A DNA stretch of 64,000 bases, taken from NCBI GenBank assembly GCA_003342895.1, contig PTFA01000198.1:581905-645904 (forward strand). Direction: 5' to 3'. Position numbers and translations under genes: made by a program. This document shows positions 60,265 through 64,000 of this stretch, piece after piece. The notes under the pieces were generated by a model, which saw nothing but the letters and a program-made list of their open reading frames with translations, ran no database searches and was not told where the DNA came from. Source of the stretch: Casuarius casuarius. Its lineage: Eukaryota; Chordata; Aves; Casuariiformes; Casuariidae. Positions within the stretch are counted from its first letter, which is position 1. Each line of letters starts with the position of its first letter.

Positions 60265-63200
60265 AATGTCAAAAATGTACTTGTCTGTCTCAGAAACAGA
60301 AGAATTGACAGGTCTGGAATATGCTTACACTTTATGATTCCCATGCAGTGATTATGCTGAAGTTTTTTGCTGTGTGTCGTGTCAAGAACCACTCTCAGTG
60401 AAGCAGTTCTCTTGGCTCTTGAAGGGCAAGTTTGTAGAAATATTTAATTTCCCCTCACGGAGATTTGTGCTTTGAAACAGCAGTTGGCAGGAGAGAATTA
60501 TGACTCATGGTGCCCTGAATTGCCAGAATTGGGGAAAATTAAACTGAGTAACTTTGCTTTGTGGCTGTGAGAAATTCCCTTGCCTTCAGTGTGAGAGTTT
60601 GGGGACCACACTTTCCAAAGTCAGTTCTAGAAAGGAGTGGAAGTGAGGAGTGAAATGATCCACAAGATGGATTGGTCATTCCAGTAGCCCAACCAGTATA
60701 TTTTGAATCAGAAGAAGTTTGTGCGAACACAGATCTTAAGGTGAACATGAGTCATGTTTCATGCAAAATGCAGAGGTTCTTGAAATGGCATGTGAACCAT
60801 TCCAAGTAATTTCAGAGTGGTACAGGGATGAAAATATGAAAGCCTTCTCCTGTGGAAACATACGTCTAGCCCAAAGACAGGGCTACTCCATGTAGGAATG
60901 CCTGGGCTGAGTGTCTGGTTGGCATGCATGGTGCATGTTTGAAAGAGTTACTCAAAACAGACAGACTAGAGAAGGCTTCTACCAAACAAAGTCGTGTAGC
61001 TCCAGTTGTGAGTAGCCTTGCTCACTTGCTGGTATTATTTATTCTGAAAATAGAAAGCACATGCATATCTTTGCTGGATAAATGTTTTAGACTGTAGCCT
61101 CTCTGAAGCAGGATTCTCTCTTGTTTTCCGCAGGTGCTTCATCCCAAATGTGGGCATCCTATAGGCATTTGGAGTTTGTGCCGTGGAAATAGTAGTGATC
61201 AAAAGTGGAAGAAAGCAGTAATCATGTCCAAGTTACTGTAGCAGCTACAAGACTGTAGAAGAGGAAGAAATAAGCACAAATGAGGGGAAAATTATGTGTC
61301 TTTGTGTAAATAAAGTGTCAAATATCACTGGGTATATAATTTCCAGAGTTTCTCGTTTAAAATCTTTTTTGAAGTTCCCTTTCTAATTTTAATTACTTAA
61401 ATTTGTTATTTGAACTTTATTTTTTCTCATTTTTACTGTAAACACTTTTTATCCACTCAAGGGTTTCTTGATTTTTTTTCCAGGTCACTTGATCCTGAAA
61501 AATGCTCAGAATCTACCCTCAGCCTCTGGTTTTAATTAAATTTTCCATTTGTTCATGTAAGTTTGCTTTTGCTTTTTTTTTTTTTTTTTTGGTTGTTNTA
61601 NTTTGTGCAAGTTTTACAGAGCTTCCAGAAATCCAGGCACAGCTTTTGAGTATGTCAACGTTTTCTACTATTTTACGAAGTGGATAGTTCTCTGTCTTTT
61701 TGGCCATATTGCAGTCAGATATGTAACAGCATCTAAGCAATACATAATAGGGTTTTAATAAGCTACCATACAGCACTGGGTAATTGATCATCACAACAGG
61801 TACATGTTGAATCATTAGTTTTATACTTTTTATAGATATAACTAATAGGAACACTACAACATCCCAGTTCTTACGAACTTATTTTAAGTAGAGGCATTTT
61901 AGTAAAAAGCAAAGGTCTTCTGAGCTGAAGGTTATTGTGAGAAGGTACTCCTGTGTCTCCTACCACCACAGGGAAGAGTTAACATGCTCTCAGTCAGCCT
62001 GAGAGCTGTGTATGAGGTCTAGTTAGCCCAGTGAGGAGGACCTGTCTGGAGAAGGAATAGAAGATTTCTCATTTCAATCCTGCACACGTGGATTTTCTTT
62101 GAAGGTAGCAGTAGCTCGGGAGTTGGAGTGATAACTAGCTTCGTCCCATGGGTTACAATGATGGATGTGATCTAAACTCACGTTCTCCGGTAGGAAAGGC
62201 TAAAGGCTGAGGAAAGGTAGATGGGACTGTGCTGGGGTGGCTAGAGAGCACGAGATTCTCTGTCGGACCACGAGGAACGATTTTCCTGCAGATGAAGCCT
62301 TTTCTGTAGGCAGTGCATGATGAGAACAAGCAGTGGACTTAGTTGCCTGTGCTTCAGTAGTGGGTTTCTTATGTTCGGTTTGCTGCAGGAAGCAGTTGGT
62401 TCAGAGAAATGTTTAATCTAGACTGTTGTGCCCTGAGGAGTTTAAAGGCAAACCTGGAGAGAAAGACTAAGACTGGATAGTCCTGAAGTGTTCCAATGCC
62501 TTGTCAATATGCTTTCTCTCCAGCTTACACTTACATCTGGGTTAGGTGTAAACAACAGCCTTCATTAACTAACTTCAGCCGTTCAGTTATATTCACCTGC
62601 AAAGTCTTCTGACTTTCAAAATCCATATTGCAGTTTATACTAGCACATGAGTAAGAACTGCATTAAAAGTTGAAGCAATGCTTTGATAATGTTGCCTGTT
62701 TACTGTAACTTGAATGTTTCTTTTCACACACTGTGTGTCTCTCCAACAAATACTTGAAAGAAATTCCTAAAATTTAGGGACATGATTAACTAAAAAAAAA
62801 ACCACAGGAAAGTTTGAATTTACACCTTCAGGGTCCAGTTTATTCTCAGTGTTGCTCTTTCTCCTGACATGTTATTCCCTGTGTTCTTTACTTAGGGAGC
62901 TCTATAAGCTATGTGTATCTGTCTTGTTTGTCAGTGGGATGGGGATCGCATATGTGATATACCAAATTCCACCTGCTCAGATCCCTCTTCCAGAATGCAG
63001 GTGGCATCTTATCCAAAGACTGGAGAGCTGAAATCTTGATTTCAAAACCTCTGTTTCTTGTTCTGAGCTGGACTGAAAGCTTTTCTAAGAAATGTCTCCT
63101 TTTTCTGAAGAAATCTGTTGAACATCCTGCCTCGCCTTTTTTACTGGAACAACAGAACATGCTTTCTTGGATTTTTGCAATTGTCATAAAAGCCCATATG

Positions 63201-64000
63201 ACAGCAGAATCACAAATTAAGACAGAAATCAGAAACTAAATATAAAATATGCACTAGCAGGTCTTCCCCTTTGAGAAGGCATGAGCTGCATGTGACAGCT
63301 CCTAGTCATGTTGCTCAGTATTTCACTGAAAGGTGCCTGGTGCTATTGTGAGGGGTGTAGCAGAAAAGGCAAAATATAATGCAATGTTTAAGTACCATAG
63401 GGGCTATAACTCTGAAAACAATGAGATGAGATAAGGATAGAGTATTAGCCCTGTATGTCAATGGTCTTGCTTTGTGTCATCATAACCCTAATATTACATG
63501 AAAAACAACATTTTTTGGGTATGTAGTGTTAATGCATTTAACAGTGTGATTGATTTAACAGAATGTGCTGAAATACAGTCTAACTCAACAGCAGAAACTG
63601 AAAATAGAGAAGGGCATTTCATTTCCGGTAGACAAAAGCAGTGACATTCCAAGGCTTCCCGAGCTCCTGCCCCTTGATTTTGTAATGTTTTGTTGACTTG
63701 ACTGTGGGTTATGATTTGCAATAGCAAAATAGAGAAGTCTTGTAATGGCAAAATCATTAAGGACTAATTTCAGTTCCCATTGATGCCTTTGACAAATGCC
63801 CTTTTGATGCTAGTAGGAGCATTAATGTATGCCTCTAATTTGAGGCATTTAAATTAAGAAGAAAGGCCTGTCTGAATATTCTTTAAAGAACTTTCAACAA
63901 TAAATACTCATTTCCGTTTCTGCCTCTATTGTCATCAGATCTGCTGGGGGGATGGTAGCTACTGCCAGCCTTTAGCAGCTTCATCTTGGCTCTGCAGAGT
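60265..64000. other. Non-coding single-copy DNA to the end of the window
   Basis: There is no recognisable gene. A poly-T run of 18 (61573-61590) with two uncertain bases just after it (61598, 61601) marks a hard-to-sequence spot. A short inverted repeat CCAAATG / CATTTGG lies near 61145-61175. The open frames are all under 112 codons and none shows a domain. The window ends without any gene edge. Confidence 0.5.

Noticed and set aside
61960..62095. Another tRNA-type SINE head (TAGTTAGCCCAGTGAGG ... TTTCAATCCTGCA)
   Set aside because: Spacing and internal match are too poor to separate from chance.
1..64000. CRISPR arrays, operons, prophage or other prokaryote-style systems
   Set aside because: There are no dense codirectional genes, ribosome binding sites or spaced direct repeats. 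The window has the look of vertebrate intron or intergenic DNA throughout.

Overview
The window looks like nuclear DNA of an amniote, most likely a bird. It is AT-leaning, intron-like and poor in young repeats. The only sizeable transposon remains are CR1 LINEs, one a short copy with the CR1-type ending ATTCTATGATT, the other an older and heavily decayed body. Around them are small, very old relics of kinds I know from bird, crocodile and turtle DNA: tRNA-derived SINE fragments and short imperfect palindromes. I see no Alu, L1 or B1 sequence and no bacterial gene organisation. The 25-base N gap (20459-20483) and single Ns (30737, 61598, 61601) fit a draft animal assembly. The species and the neighbouring gene cannot be named from the sequence.

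I find no protein-coding gene that I can support. Open frames are short and spread over both strands. The longest is 242 codons (33385-34113, minus strand) and matches no protein family I recognise. A few acceptor/donor pairs enclose exon-sized stretches (17208-17241 plus, 34915-34932 plus, 13889-14005 minus, 21343-21377 minus). They occur about as often as chance would allow, so they are listed as questions and not annotated as exons. The window is best read as intergenic DNA or the inside of a very large intron.

Layout: 1-2.7 kb is single-copy with GC-richer patches. 2.7-11.9 kb is single-copy with a CpG-dense spot near 7.9 kb. 11.96-12.14 kb holds a tRNA-derived SINE relic on the minus strand. 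12-20 kb has a 27-bp tandem duplication and a GTGCGT/GT microsatellite. 20.04-20.24 kb is a long imperfect palindrome next to the assembly gap. 20.5-40.6 kb is mostly featureless apart from one short palindromic relic (25.76 kb), the 242-codon frame, and a possible conserved regulatory stretch near 36 kb. 40.6-41.8 kb is the old CR1 body. 43-53.5 kb has microsatellites, three palindromic relics and a second tRNA-SINE relic. 55.6 kb has a second CpG-dense spot. 56.9 kb has a 51-bp tandem duplication. 57.7 and 60.2 kb have further palindromic relics, and 59.3-59.5 kb has the younger CR1 tail. The remainder to 64 kb shows nothing I can name.

The most interesting content is the layered set of ancient, mostly palindromic mini-repeats (about 20.1, 25.8, 45.7, 50.1, 52.4, 57.7 and 60.2 kb). 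Several can be seen from the sequence alone to be imperfect inverted repeats, and two align to each other. I saw no novel multi-gene system.
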